NCBI GenBank assembly: GCA_041545745.1
Contig: CP168152.1
Span: 2,106,001 to 2,170,000, forward strand
DNA from: Stenotrophomonas indicatrix
Lineage (GTDB): Bacteria; Pseudomonadota; Gammaproteobacteria; Xanthomonadales; Xanthomonadaceae
DNA: 64,000 bases
Direction of reading: 5' to 3'
The notes beneath the pieces are model-generated. The model had not been told where the DNA came from, ran no database searches, and worked only from the letters and a program-made list of their open reading frames with translations. Below are positions 8,273 to 15,987 of this stretch, piece after piece; position 1 is the stretch's first letter, and every line of letters begins with the position of its first letter. The position numbers and the translations under genes are program-made.

Positions 8273-8878
8273 TTACAGCCCCAGATCCGACAAGAGGTCG
8301 TCGGCGTCGTTCTGCGAGACCGCATGGCGGTCCAGCCCCTTCAGTGCCGGCCCAGCCAGTTCCGGATCGGTGCGATGTTGTTCCGGCGGCAGGCCAAGCG
8401 CGCCGAAGCCTTCGTGCACGCGGCGGACGATGCCGACCACGCGCCGTATGATCTGCCCGGTCAGGTCCTGGTAGCTCTGGGTCAGGGCGATCTCGGTAAG
8501 GTTGTGGCGGATGCGGTCGAGCTGTACATCCTGGCCCGGCTGCAGGCCATCGGCGCGCAGCTGTTCGGTCAGGCTGCGGCACTCTTCAGCCAGGTCCAGG
8601 GTGCGGTGGGTGGCCTGTTCGGTCATCGCAACCACATGGTCCAGGCGCGCGCAGGCATCGTCCAGCTCACCGGCTTCATCGGGCACGGTCGGCAGTTCGC
8701 CCAGCGCCTGGCCCAGTTCGCGGGCCAGCCGCGAAAGGCCGCTCATCATCGGCTGGGTGCGTAGTGCGACCAAGCCGTCGATGCGCTGGCGCCACGCCGC
8801 TTCGTCGCCGGATTCCAGTGCATCCAGGGCTTCCTGCAGGCGCAGGGCGAGGGCGCTCTTGTCGACCGTGGTATCCAT
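8273..8878 (-). CDS. cheZ: CheY-phosphate phosphatase CheZ
   Basis: 201 residues from the ATG at 8878, which shares one base with the cheY stop. Mostly helical. The conserved active segment reads LTEIALTQSYQDLTGQIIRRV, with the Gln that positions water for dephosphorylation of CheY (SYQDLTGQ). The C-terminal tail DADDLLSDLGL is the CheY-binding helix known from enterobacterial CheZ. It lies between its substrate gene cheY and cheA, and should terminate the signal at the pole. Confidence 0.95.
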   Translation of the reverse strand: MDTTVDKSALALRLQEALDALESGDEAAWRQRIDGLVALRTQPMMSGLSRLARELGQALGELPTVPDEAGELDDACARLDHVVAMTEQATHRTLDLAEECRSLTEQLRADGLQPGQDVQLDRIRHNLTEIALTQSYQDLTGQIIRRVVGIVRRVHEGFGALGLPPEQHRTDPELAGPALKGLDRHAVSQNDADDLLSDLGL

Positions 8879-9270
8879 CAAGCGCTGGCCGCCAGGCGTT
8901 CGAAGATCTTGCCGAGCTTCTCTTCCAACGTCTGTGCGGTGAACGGCTTGATGATGTAACCGTTCACGCCGTTCTGCGCCGCTTCGATGATCTGCTCGCG
9001 CTTGGCTTCTGCAGTCACCATCAGCACCGGCAGGGTCTTCAGTTTGGCATCGGCACGGATCGCCTTGAGCAGTTCGATGCCGGTCATCACCGGCATGTTC
9101 CAGTCGGTGACCACGAAGTCGAACGGCTGGCTCTGCAGCAACGACAGCGCGGCATGCCCGTCCTCGGCTTCGGCGGTATTGGTGAAGCCCAGATCGCCCA
9201 GCAGGTTCTTGACGATACGACGCATGGTCGAGAAGTCGTCGACGATCAGGATGCGCATGTTCTTGTTCAA
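8878..9270 (-). CDS. cheY: Chemotaxis response regulator CheY
   Basis: 130 residues. Acid pair DD at 11-12, phospho-acceptor Asp at about 56 (VVTDWNMP), Thr at 86 and Lys at about 108 (IKPF). It is closely like enterobacterial CheY ([14 protein letters not shown]). I keep the TTG start at 9270 because AAAGGA lies eight bases upstream of it; the ATG four codons later would be 20 bases away. Once phosphorylated by CheA it binds FliM to switch rotation. It sits 19 bases after fliA with no room for a strong own promoter, so it is expressed with fliA. Confidence 0.94.
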   Translation of the reverse strand: MNKNMRILIVDDFSTMRRIVKNLLGDLGFTNTAEAEDGHAALSLLQSQPFDFVVTDWNMPVMTGIELLKAIRADAKLKTLPVLMVTAEAKREQIIEAAQNGVNGYIIKPFTAQTLEEKLGKIFERLAASA

Positions 9271-9289
9271 AGCAGAGTTCCTTTGTTGA

Positions 9290-10033
9290 TCAGCTCTCGA
9301 GGCCGGCGTCGGCCGCCTCGAAAATCTTCAGTCGGCCACGCAGGCGCAGGACCGCCTGGCCGTGGATCTGGCAGACCCGCGACTCGCTCACGCCGAGCAC
9401 TGCGCCGATCTCTTTCAGGTTCAGTTCCTGCTCGTAGTAGAGCGACAGCACCAGCTGTTCGCGCTCGGGCAGGTGGCCGATGGCATTGCCCAGCTCGCGG
9501 CCGAACTCGCCACGTTCCAGTACCTGCTGCGGGGTCGGGCCGCCCTGGGCGACGGTGTCCAGCTCGCCCTGGTCTTCAATGCGTGATTCCAGGCTCAGCA
9601 CCTGCCCGCGCGAGGCGTCTTCCATCAGGCGCAGGTACTCGGGCAGCGGCATCTCCATCGCAGCGGCCACTTCGGTGGCGCTGGCGGCGCGGCCGGTGCT
9701 CTGCTCCAGGCGGCGGATGGTGGCCGCAGCGTCACGTGCACGGCGGTGCACCGAACGCGGTACCCAGTCGCCACGACGGATCTCATCGATCATCGAGCCG
9801 CGGATGCGGATCGAGGCGTAGGTCTCGAACGAGGCACCCTGGTCGGCGTCATAGCTGCGCGAGGCTTCGATCAGGCCCATCATGCCGGCCTGGATCAGGT
9901 CGTCCACTTCAACGCTGGCCGGCAGGCGTGCGGCCAGATGGTGGGCGATGCGCCGCACCAGGTCCGAGTGCTGGGCGATGACCTCGTTGGCTGCCGTGCG
10001 CTGGACCTCTCTGTACTGGGCGGCGCCTTTCAT
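9290..10033 (-). CDS. fliA: Flagellar sigma factor FliA (sigma-28)
   Basis: 247 residues with sigma-70 region 2 ([31 protein letters not shown]), region 3 and region 4 helix-turn-helix ([17 protein letters not shown]). It directs late flagellar promoters; sites fitting its consensus occur in this window before a flagellin gene, fliS, motC, cheV, flgM and a GGDEF-EAL gene. The start overlaps the end of fleN by four bases. Its activity should be held by FlgM (54500-54805) until the hook is finished. Confidence 0.96.
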   Translation of the reverse strand: MKGAAQYREVQRTAANEVIAQHSDLVRRIAHHLAARLPASVEVDDLIQAGMMGLIEASRSYDADQGASFETYASIRIRGSMIDEIRRGDWVPRSVHRRARDAAATIRRLEQSTGRAASATEVAAAMEMPLPEYLRLMEDASRGQVLSLESRIEDQGELDTVAQGGPTPQQVLERGEFGRELGNAIGHLPEREQLVLSLYYEQELNLKEIGAVLGVSESRVCQIHGQAVLRLRGRLKIFEAADAGLES

Positions 10034-10917
10034 GCGGCCACCCCACGTTGCTTGATGATGCGTTCGAGGAAGAACTCGACGCCACCGCGCGGTTCGGTCG
10101 GTGCCTGCCAGCGGGCGGTGCGGCGGGCGATCTCGGTGATCGCCAGCGCCGACGGGCTGGACGGATAGGCCTTCACCACCGGCTGCTGGCGCTGCACCGA
10201 CAGGCGCAGCCAGTCGTCCTGCGGCACGCAGCCGAGGTAGTTCAGCGAGACATCGGCGAGGAATTTCTCGCAGACGCGGGTCAGTTTCTCGTACAGCACG
10301 CGGCCTTCGTTGGGGTCGCGCACCATGTTGGCCACCACCTGGATGCGGTCCACGCCACGTTCGCGCGACAGCACCTTGATAAGGGCATAGGCGTCGGTGA
10401 TCGAGGCCGGTTCATCGCAGACCACCACCACGGTGTCCTGCGCGGCCTGGCAGAAGGTCAGCACGCCATCGGTGATGCCGGCGGCGGTGTCCACCACCAT
10501 GATGTCCAGCTCGCGCTCCAGTTCGGAGAACACGTTGACCAGGCCGACATGCTCGGCCGGGGCCAGCTCGGCCATGTGCCGGCGGCCGGACGCGGCCGGT
10601 ACCACCAGCACGCCGTTCGGGCCTTCGATGATCACGTCATCCAGGCTGCAGCGGCCAGCGACCAGGTCGGCCAGGGTGTTGGTGGGGCTCAGGCCGAGGA
10701 TCACGTCGATGTTCGCCAAGCCCAGGTCGGCGTCCAGCAACAGGGTGCGTTTGCCCATTCCCGCAAGCGCCACGGCCAGGTTGGCCGATACGTTGGTCTT
10801 GCCGACGCCGCCCTTGCCGCCGGTCACGGCAATCGTGCGCACAGGGCCGAGCGGCTCGCTGCGGGTCGCCGTCAGCGGGAAGGTGGTGGTCAGCTTGGCG
10901 TACTCACGCGACGGCAT
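10030..10917 (-). CDS. fleN: Flagellar number regulator FleN/FlhG (MinD-like ATPase)
   Basis: 295 residues of the MinD/ParA family, with the deviant Walker A box KGGVGKTN at residues 35-42 and DADLGLANIDVILG following. In Pseudomonas and Vibrio this ATPase limits flagellar number, in part by opposing FleQ. It is encoded right after flhF (14-base overlap) and before fliA (four-base overlap), the usual polar-flagellum arrangement. The N-terminus of about 28 residues before the ATPase core may carry the FlhF-activating segment seen in FlhG proteins. The fleQ gene lies 19 kb away in the same window. Confidence 0.94.
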   Translation of the reverse strand: MPSREYAKLTTTFPLTATRSEPLGPVRTIAVTGGKGGVGKTNVSANLAVALAGMGKRTLLLDADLGLANIDVILGLSPTNTLADLVAGRCSLDDVIIEGPNGVLVVPAASGRRHMAELAPAEHVGLVNVFSELERELDIMVVDTAAGITDGVLTFCQAAQDTVVVVCDEPASITDAYALIKVLSRERGVDRIQVVANMVRDPNEGRVLYEKLTRVCEKFLADVSLNYLGCVPQDDWLRLSVQRQQPVVKAYPSSPSALAITEIARRTARWQAPTEPRGGVEFFLERIIKQRGVAA

Positions 10918-12523
10918 GGTTCAACTCCGGGTTGCAGGGCATATCGGCCGCGCGGCGCAAATCTTCAAGGCGAAGTACAAGATTGGCTGCACTGGCCCGG
11001 TGCAGGTCGTCCGGGACGTCCTGGCCATCGGTCACCCAGGTGATCGGCAGCTTATGGTCCACCGCCACCGACAGGGCGTTGCCGAAGCGGCCGGTCTCGT
11101 CCAGCTTGCTCAGCACCAAGCCCTGCAGGTTGGCCGCGCCGAAGCGGCGGACCACCTCGTCCATGTCGCCGAAGCTGGTGTTGGCCGGCAGTACCAGCAG
11201 GGTGCGGACCTGGCGGGCGGCGCGCAGCCACTGCAGCTGGGCGGCCAGCGCACGGTCGCGCGGGCCCAGGCCGGCGGTGTCGATCAGCACCAGCTTGTAG
11301 TCCTTCAGGCGTTCCAGCAGCTGGTCCAGGTCGGTGCCGCTGTTGGCCTCGTGCACCGCGATGCCGAGCTGGCGGCCGTAGCCGTACAGCTGTTCGCGGG
11401 CGCCGATGCGCATCGTATCGGTGGTGACCAGGGCGACGTCGCGGGCGGCATGGGCTTCGGCGAAGCGCGAGGCCAGCTTGGCGATGGTGGTGGTCTTGCC
11501 GGCGCCGGTCGGACCGACCAGGGCGATCACACCGCCTTCCTCCATCGGATCGACCGGGGCGATCGGCAGCTTGCGCGAGATCAGCCCCAGCATCAGGCCG
11601 CGGCCGCGATGCGCTTCGGTTTCCAGCGGGATCTGCATGGCCACGTCGCGGGCGATGCCGGCGTCGAAGCCGTACTCGTCCATCAGGTCCAGCGCGGTGG
11701 CGCGCACCGGGCAGCCGCGCAGGCGCTCATCGGTGAAGCGGTTCATTTCGCGCTCGATCACCTGGCGCATGCCGGCCACTTCCTGGCGCAGGTGGCGGAT
11801 CTCGGCGTCGTCGGCAACCAGAGTGAGAGCAGGTGCCGGGGCCAGGGTCGGCAGCGGTGCCGGCGCAACTTCCGTCGGCTGCACGGCAACCGGCGCATGG
11901 GGTGCTTCGTCTTCGGGCGCTGCGGCGGCCTGGCTGGCAACCGGCAGCGGCGGCGGCGAGACTGCCGGCAGCTGCGCGCTGTCTTCCAGCGGCGGATCGA
12001 TCTGGAAGCGGGCGCGGTTCACCGCGGCAGCTGCGGCCGGCGAGGGCGCCACGATGGCGCCGGCGAACGGGGCGAAGATCTGTTCCGGCAGCGTCGATTC
12101 ATTGACGGCGGCACGCGCCAGCGTAGCGGCGAAGCCGGTGCTGCCGCGCGTCGGTACGATTTCGTCGGCGCTGTCCAGGGTGCGGCCAGTAGCACCGACG
12201 GCGGCGCGGGCGAGGGCGGCAACGGCCGAGGTGGTAGCCGCCACCGGCTCCGGTGCCGGGGTGCTGCTGCGACGGCGGGTGACCGCGGCGATCACTGCGT
12301 CGGCGGCGCTACGCGGCTTCGGCGCAGGCGGCGGTGCCACGTCGCGGCGCGATGCTTCCAGGGCGCGCTGCACGGCGCTCTCATCGTAGTTGGCGGCGGC
12401 CACGATCTCGATGCCTTCCTCGATCCGGCGGTTGGACAGGATCACGGCATCAGGACCATGTTCCTTGCGCACCAGGTTCATGGCCGAGCGCATGTCGGCG
12501 GCGACGAATCGTTTGATTTTCAT
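10904..12523 (-). CDS. flhF: Flagellar biosynthesis GTPase FlhF
   Basis: 539 residues from ATG 12523 (MKIKRFVAADMRSAM), the start that matches FlhF N-termini; a longer reading adds 22 unconserved residues. Domain order: B domain, a long Ala/Pro-rich stretch, then the SRP-type NG GTPase (GPTGAGKTTTIAKLAS, DTMRIGAREQLY, LIDTAGLGPRD, LSKLDE). It marks the pole where the flagellum is built. It sits 145 bases after the flhA stop. I see no clear promoter in that gap, so it is likely read through from flhB-flhA. Confidence 0.94.
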   Translation of the reverse strand: MKIKRFVAADMRSAMNLVRKEHGPDAVILSNRRIEEGIEIVAAANYDESAVQRALEASRRDVAPPPAPKPRSAADAVIAAVTRRRSSTPAPEPVAATTSAVAALARAAVGATGRTLDSADEIVPTRGSTGFAATLARAAVNESTLPEQIFAPFAGAIVAPSPAAAAAVNRARFQIDPPLEDSAQLPAVSPPPLPVASQAAAAPEDEAPHAPVAVQPTEVAPAPLPTLAPAPALTLVADDAEIRHLRQEVAGMRQVIEREMNRFTDERLRGCPVRATALDLMDEYGFDAGIARDVAMQIPLETEAHRGRGLMLGLISRKLPIAPVDPMEEGGVIALVGPTGAGKTTTIAKLASRFAEAHAARDVALVTTDTMRIGAREQLYGYGRQLGIAVHEANSGTDLDQLLERLKDYKLVLIDTAGLGPRDRALAAQLQWLRAARQVRTLLVLPANTSFGDMDEVVRRFGAANLQGLVLSKLDETGRFGNALSVAVDHKLPITWVTDGQDVPDDLHRASAANLVLRLEDLRRAADMPCNPELNHAVA

Positions 12524-12668
12524 GCTGTGGTCACGGGACGAAGTCGGCGGAGTGGCGGTCGGAGAACGCGGATGGTCGGTGGTCTGCACGGTTCGGGTTC
12601 CCCTTGGAATCTGTCTGTTGCGGGTGTTTGAAAGTGGTGTCTGTTTTCTGGCGCGTTGCAGGGCGGCG

Positions 12669-14771
12669 TCAGCTGATCGTTCCGACCAGCTTCAGGCGCT
12701 TGTCCTCCGGCACCTCGCTGTACGCCAGGACCGACAGCGACGGAACGCTGTGGCGGACCAGGCGGGCCAGCGCGGCACGCACCGGGCCAGGTACCAGCAC
12801 CACCGCGGGCTCGTTGCGGGCTTCCTGCTTGCTGACACATTCGGCCAGGCTCTGGTGCAGTCGCTCAGCGAGTCCGGGTTCCAGCGCGGCGCCGTTGCCC
12901 TGCGTGGACTCCTGCAAGACACGTTCCAATTGCGGGTTGAGGGTGAACACCGGCAGCTCCGCCGACATTCCGGCGATCTCCTGCACGATGAAGCGGCCCA
13001 GTGCGGTTCGCACGGCGGCGGTCAGCGTGGCCGGGTCCTGGCTGTGCGGGGCGTGTTCGACCAGTGCTTCGGCGATCTTGCGCAGCTGGCGGATCGGAAT
13101 GCGCTCGATCAGCAGGTTCTGCAGCACGCGCACCACCGCCGACAGCGGCAGCGCCTTCGGCGTCAGATCTTCGACGAGCTTGGGCGCGCTCTTGGCCAGG
13201 TTGGCCAGCAGGTGCTGCACTTCCTCGTGGCCGAGCAGTTCCGGTGCGTGCTCGCGGATCAGGTGCGAAAGGTGGGTGGCCACCACCGTGGCCGGGTCGA
13301 CCACGGTGTAGCCCAGGGTTTCGGCCTGGGCGCGCTGGTGTGGCTGGATCCAGGTCGCATCCAGGCCGAAGGCAGGGTCCTTGCCGGCGATGCCTTCCAG
13401 CGGACCGAGAGCACTGCCCGGGTCCAGCGCCAGTTCGCGGTCGGGATGGATTTCGGCGGTAGCCACCGGCACGCCATGCACCAGTACCCGATAACCGTTG
13501 GCCGGCAATTCCAGGTTGTCGCGGATGTGCACCGACGGAATCAGGAAACCGACATCCTGGGTCAGCTTGCGGCGCACGCCCTTGATGCGCGGCATCAGTT
13601 CGCCGCCCTGGTTGCTGTCCACCAGCGAAATCAATCGATAGCCGACTTCCAGGCCCAGCGGATCGACCGGGCGCAGCTCGTCCCAGCTCAGTTCCGCGGT
13701 GGGTGCGGGGGCGGCGGGGCGGCCCAGCGCGTTCAGTGCGTTGGTTTCGCCCGCAGCTGCGTCGGCCTGGGCCGGGGCCTGGCCTTTCCGGTACACCTTC
13801 CAGGCGATGAAGCCGAGGATTGCCGCCAGCGTCAGGAAAGCGACGTTGGGCATGCCCGGCACCAGGCCGACCACGCCGAGGATGCCGGCAGTGATGGCCA
13901 GCGCGCGGTACTGGCCGAACACCTGGCCGGTCATCGCCTGCGCCATGTCCTGCGAGCGCGAGGCACGGGTAACCAGCATCGCCACCGCACTGGAGACCAG
14001 CAGCGCCGGCAGCTGCGCCACCAGACCGTCACCGATCGACAGCAGGGTATAGGTGGCCGCGGCATCGCCGAACGGCATGCCATGCTGCAGCACGCCCACG
14101 GCCAGGCCGCCCAGCATGTTGATGAACAGGATCAGGATGCCGGCGATCGCATCGCCGCGGATGAACTTGCTGGCACCGTCCATCGCGCCGTAGAAGTCGG
14201 CTTCCTCGCGGACCTCCTCGCGGCGCAGCTTGGCTTCCTCGCGCGTCAGCAAACCGGCGTTGAGATCGGCGTCGATCGCCATCTGCTTGCCGGGCATGGC
14301 GTCGAGGATGAAGCGCGCGGTCACTTCCGAGACGCGCCCGGCGCCCTTGGTGATGACCACGAAGTTGATGATGGTCAGGATGGCGAACACCACGATGCCG
14401 ACCGCGTAGTTGCCGCCGATCACGAACTCACCGAACGCGGCGATCACCTTGCCGGCCGCTTCGTGGCCGTTCTGGCCGTTGAGCAGGATCACGCGGGTGG
14501 AGGCCACGTTCAGCGCCAGCCGCAGCATGGTGGTGATCAGCAGCACGATCGGGAAGATGGTGAAGTCCAGCGGGCGCTTCACGTACACCACTGCCAGCAG
14601 CACCATCAGCGAGATGGCGATGTTGAAGGTGAACAGCGCATCGAGCACCGGCGCGGCCAGCGGCACCACGACCATGGCCAGCAGGGCCAGCACGATCAGC
14701 GGCGCGCCCAGACCCTGGCGGACCATCTCCAGCGCGCGGCGGGTATTGAAGCTGGATGCCTGCGCGCTCAT
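12669..14771 (-). CDS. flhA: Flagellar export gate protein FlhA
   Basis: 700 residues, the usual FlhA length. The N-terminal half has about eight membrane helices (LIVLALLAMVVVPLA, ISLMVLLAVVYV and others) with the conserved loop motif around VVITKGAGRVSEVTARFILDAMPG. The C-terminal half is the cytoplasmic ring that receives chaperone-bound substrates such as FliS-flagellin and FlgN-hook proteins. The start overlaps the flhB stop by four bases. Embedded in the inner membrane under the MS ring. Confidence 0.97.
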   Translation of the reverse strand: MSAQASSFNTRRALEMVRQGLGAPLIVLALLAMVVVPLAAPVLDALFTFNIAISLMVLLAVVYVKRPLDFTIFPIVLLITTMLRLALNVASTRVILLNGQNGHEAAGKVIAAFGEFVIGGNYAVGIVVFAILTIINFVVITKGAGRVSEVTARFILDAMPGKQMAIDADLNAGLLTREEAKLRREEVREEADFYGAMDGASKFIRGDAIAGILILFINMLGGLAVGVLQHGMPFGDAAATYTLLSIGDGLVAQLPALLVSSAVAMLVTRASRSQDMAQAMTGQVFGQYRALAITAGILGVVGLVPGMPNVAFLTLAAILGFIAWKVYRKGQAPAQADAAAGETNALNALGRPAAPAPTAELSWDELRPVDPLGLEVGYRLISLVDSNQGGELMPRIKGVRRKLTQDVGFLIPSVHIRDNLELPANGYRVLVHGVPVATAEIHPDRELALDPGSALGPLEGIAGKDPAFGLDATWIQPHQRAQAETLGYTVVDPATVVATHLSHLIREHAPELLGHEEVQHLLANLAKSAPKLVEDLTPKALPLSAVVRVLQNLLIERIPIRQLRKIAEALVEHAPHSQDPATLTAAVRTALGRFIVQEIAGMSAELPVFTLNPQLERVLQESTQGNGAALEPGLAERLHQSLAECVSKQEARNEPAVVLVPGPVRAALARLVRHSVPSLSVLAYSEVPEDKRLKLVGTIS

Positions 14772-15898
14772 GGGCGGCCCCCGTTGCCGAACTCATCAAC
14801 CTGGATGTGCGGCGTGGACGGCATCGGGCCGGTCCGCCAGCTGCGCAGCTGGTAGACGTAAGAGAGGACCTGGGCGACGGCTGAATACAGTCTCACGGGG
14901 ATTTCCTTGCCGAGTTGGCCTTCCCGATACAAGGCGCGTGCCAAAGGCGGGGCAGAGACGATGGCAACCTTGTTGCCGTCGGCCACTTCACGGATGCGCA
15001 GGGCGGTTTCATCCACGCCCAGGGCGACCACGGTGGGCGCATTCATGGCCCCACCTTCGTACTTCAGCGCCACCGCATAGTGGGTCGGGTTGACCACCAC
15101 CACGTCGGCGGTGGGTACCGCCTCCATCATCCGGCGGTTGGCCATCTGCTGCTGCAGCTGGCGGATGCGGCCCTTCACTTCCGGGCTGCCCTCGCTTTCC
15201 TTCATTTCCCGGCGCAGTTCTTCGCGGGTCATCTTCAGCTTGCGCATCCAGTTCCAGCGCTGGTACGGCGCATCGATGGCGGCCAGTACCAGCATTGCGC
15301 CGGCGGTGGCCAGCAGCAGCCGCAGGGTGAAACCCAGGCCGTCGCCGATGGCGGTTTCCAGCGGCTGGTGGATCAGCCCGCGCAGGGTGTTGAAGCTGGT
15401 CCACACGACCATGCCGGCGGCGACGCCGACGAAGGCCACCCGCAGCAGCGACTTGATGAACTCGGCGATGGCTTCGGGGCCGTACAGGCGTTTGAGCCCG
15501 CTCATCGGGTTCATGCGGTTGATGTCGGGCATCATCGCCTTGGCCGACCAGCGCAGGCCGCCCATCACCACCGGCGCCAGGAAACTGGCCAGCAGGCAGA
15601 CCAGCACTAGCGGGGCGATCACCCACATCAACTGCAGCAACAGGTCGCCGAAGTGGCCGAACAGCGCCTTCGGGTGCTGGCGCAGGCTCTGTTCGGGGCT
15701 GAGCGCATGGCGCATCCAGGCGCTGGCGCCGCTGGCCATCGAGCCGCTCATGGCCATCACCGCGATCACCCCGGCGCCGAACACGGCGGCCGTGCCCAGT
15801 TCACGCGAGCGCGGCAGGTTGCCCTGCTCGCGGGCGTCGCGCAGGCGCTTTTCTGTCGGTTGTTCGGTTTTTTCGCCGGCGGATTCGTTCTCGGACAT
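14768..15898 (-). CDS. flhB: Flagellar export switch protein FlhB
   Basis: 376 residues from ATG 15898 (MSENESAGEKTEQPTEKR), the conserved FlhB beginning. Four membrane helices are followed by a cytoplasmic domain with the self-cleavage motif NPTHYAVAL. Cleavage between Asn and Pro changes export from hook to filament substrates, in concert with FliK. First gene of the flhB-flhA-flhF-fleN-fliA-che operon. A probable sigma-54 site lies at 15932-15948. Confidence 0.96.
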   Translation of the reverse strand: MSENESAGEKTEQPTEKRLRDAREQGNLPRSRELGTAAVFGAGVIAVMAMSGSMASGASAWMRHALSPEQSLRQHPKALFGHFGDLLLQLMWVIAPLVLVCLLASFLAPVVMGGLRWSAKAMMPDINRMNPMSGLKRLYGPEAIAEFIKSLLRVAFVGVAAGMVVWTSFNTLRGLIHQPLETAIGDGLGFTLRLLLATAGAMLVLAAIDAPYQRWNWMRKLKMTREELRREMKESEGSPEVKGRIRQLQQQMANRRMMEAVPTADVVVVNPTHYAVALKYEGGAMNAPTVVALGVDETALRIREVADGNKVAIVSAPPLARALYREGQLGKEIPVRLYSAVAQVLSYVYQLRSWRTGPMPSTPHIQVDEFGNGGRP

Positions 15899-15931
15899 CA
15901 CAGGCACTGCAGCAGGGGATGCCGGGGTGCG

Positions 15932-15948
15932 TGCAAGAATCGTTCCGT
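15932..15948 (-). promoter_or_regulatory. Probable sigma-54 promoter of the flhB operon
   Basis: On the minus strand the site reads ACGGAACGATTCTTGCA: GG, ten bases, GC. The -12 half (TTGCA) is perfect. The -24 half is CGGAAC instead of TGGCAC, so this is the weakest of the sigma-54 sites listed. Confidence 0.6.
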
Positions 15949-15964
15949 TACGGCGGCGCGGGCC

Positions 15965-15987
15965 ATCCACGCATGGCGTGGATCTAC
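15965..15987 (-). repeat. SMAG-type REP unit overlapping a stop codon
   Basis: A single GTAG-ended palindrome (GTAGATCCACGC then ATGCGTGGAT) on the minus strand. Its GTAG lies at 15984-15987, and the TAG (15984-15986) is the stop codon of the upstream MHYT-GGDEF-EAL gene. It sits between that gene and the flhB promoter. The same element type forms the tandem array at 63347-63845. Confidence 0.85.

Noticed and set aside
12524..12668. A separate promoter for flhF
   Set aside because: No GG-N10-GC or sigma-28 pattern is readable on the minus strand in this gap.
10397..14855. Long plus-strand open frames opposite flhF, fleN and flhA (744 and 821 codons)
   Set aside because: Composition is His/Gln/Arg/Gly-rich without domains, the frames follow the codon pattern of the opposite strand, and the minus-strand genes are certain.
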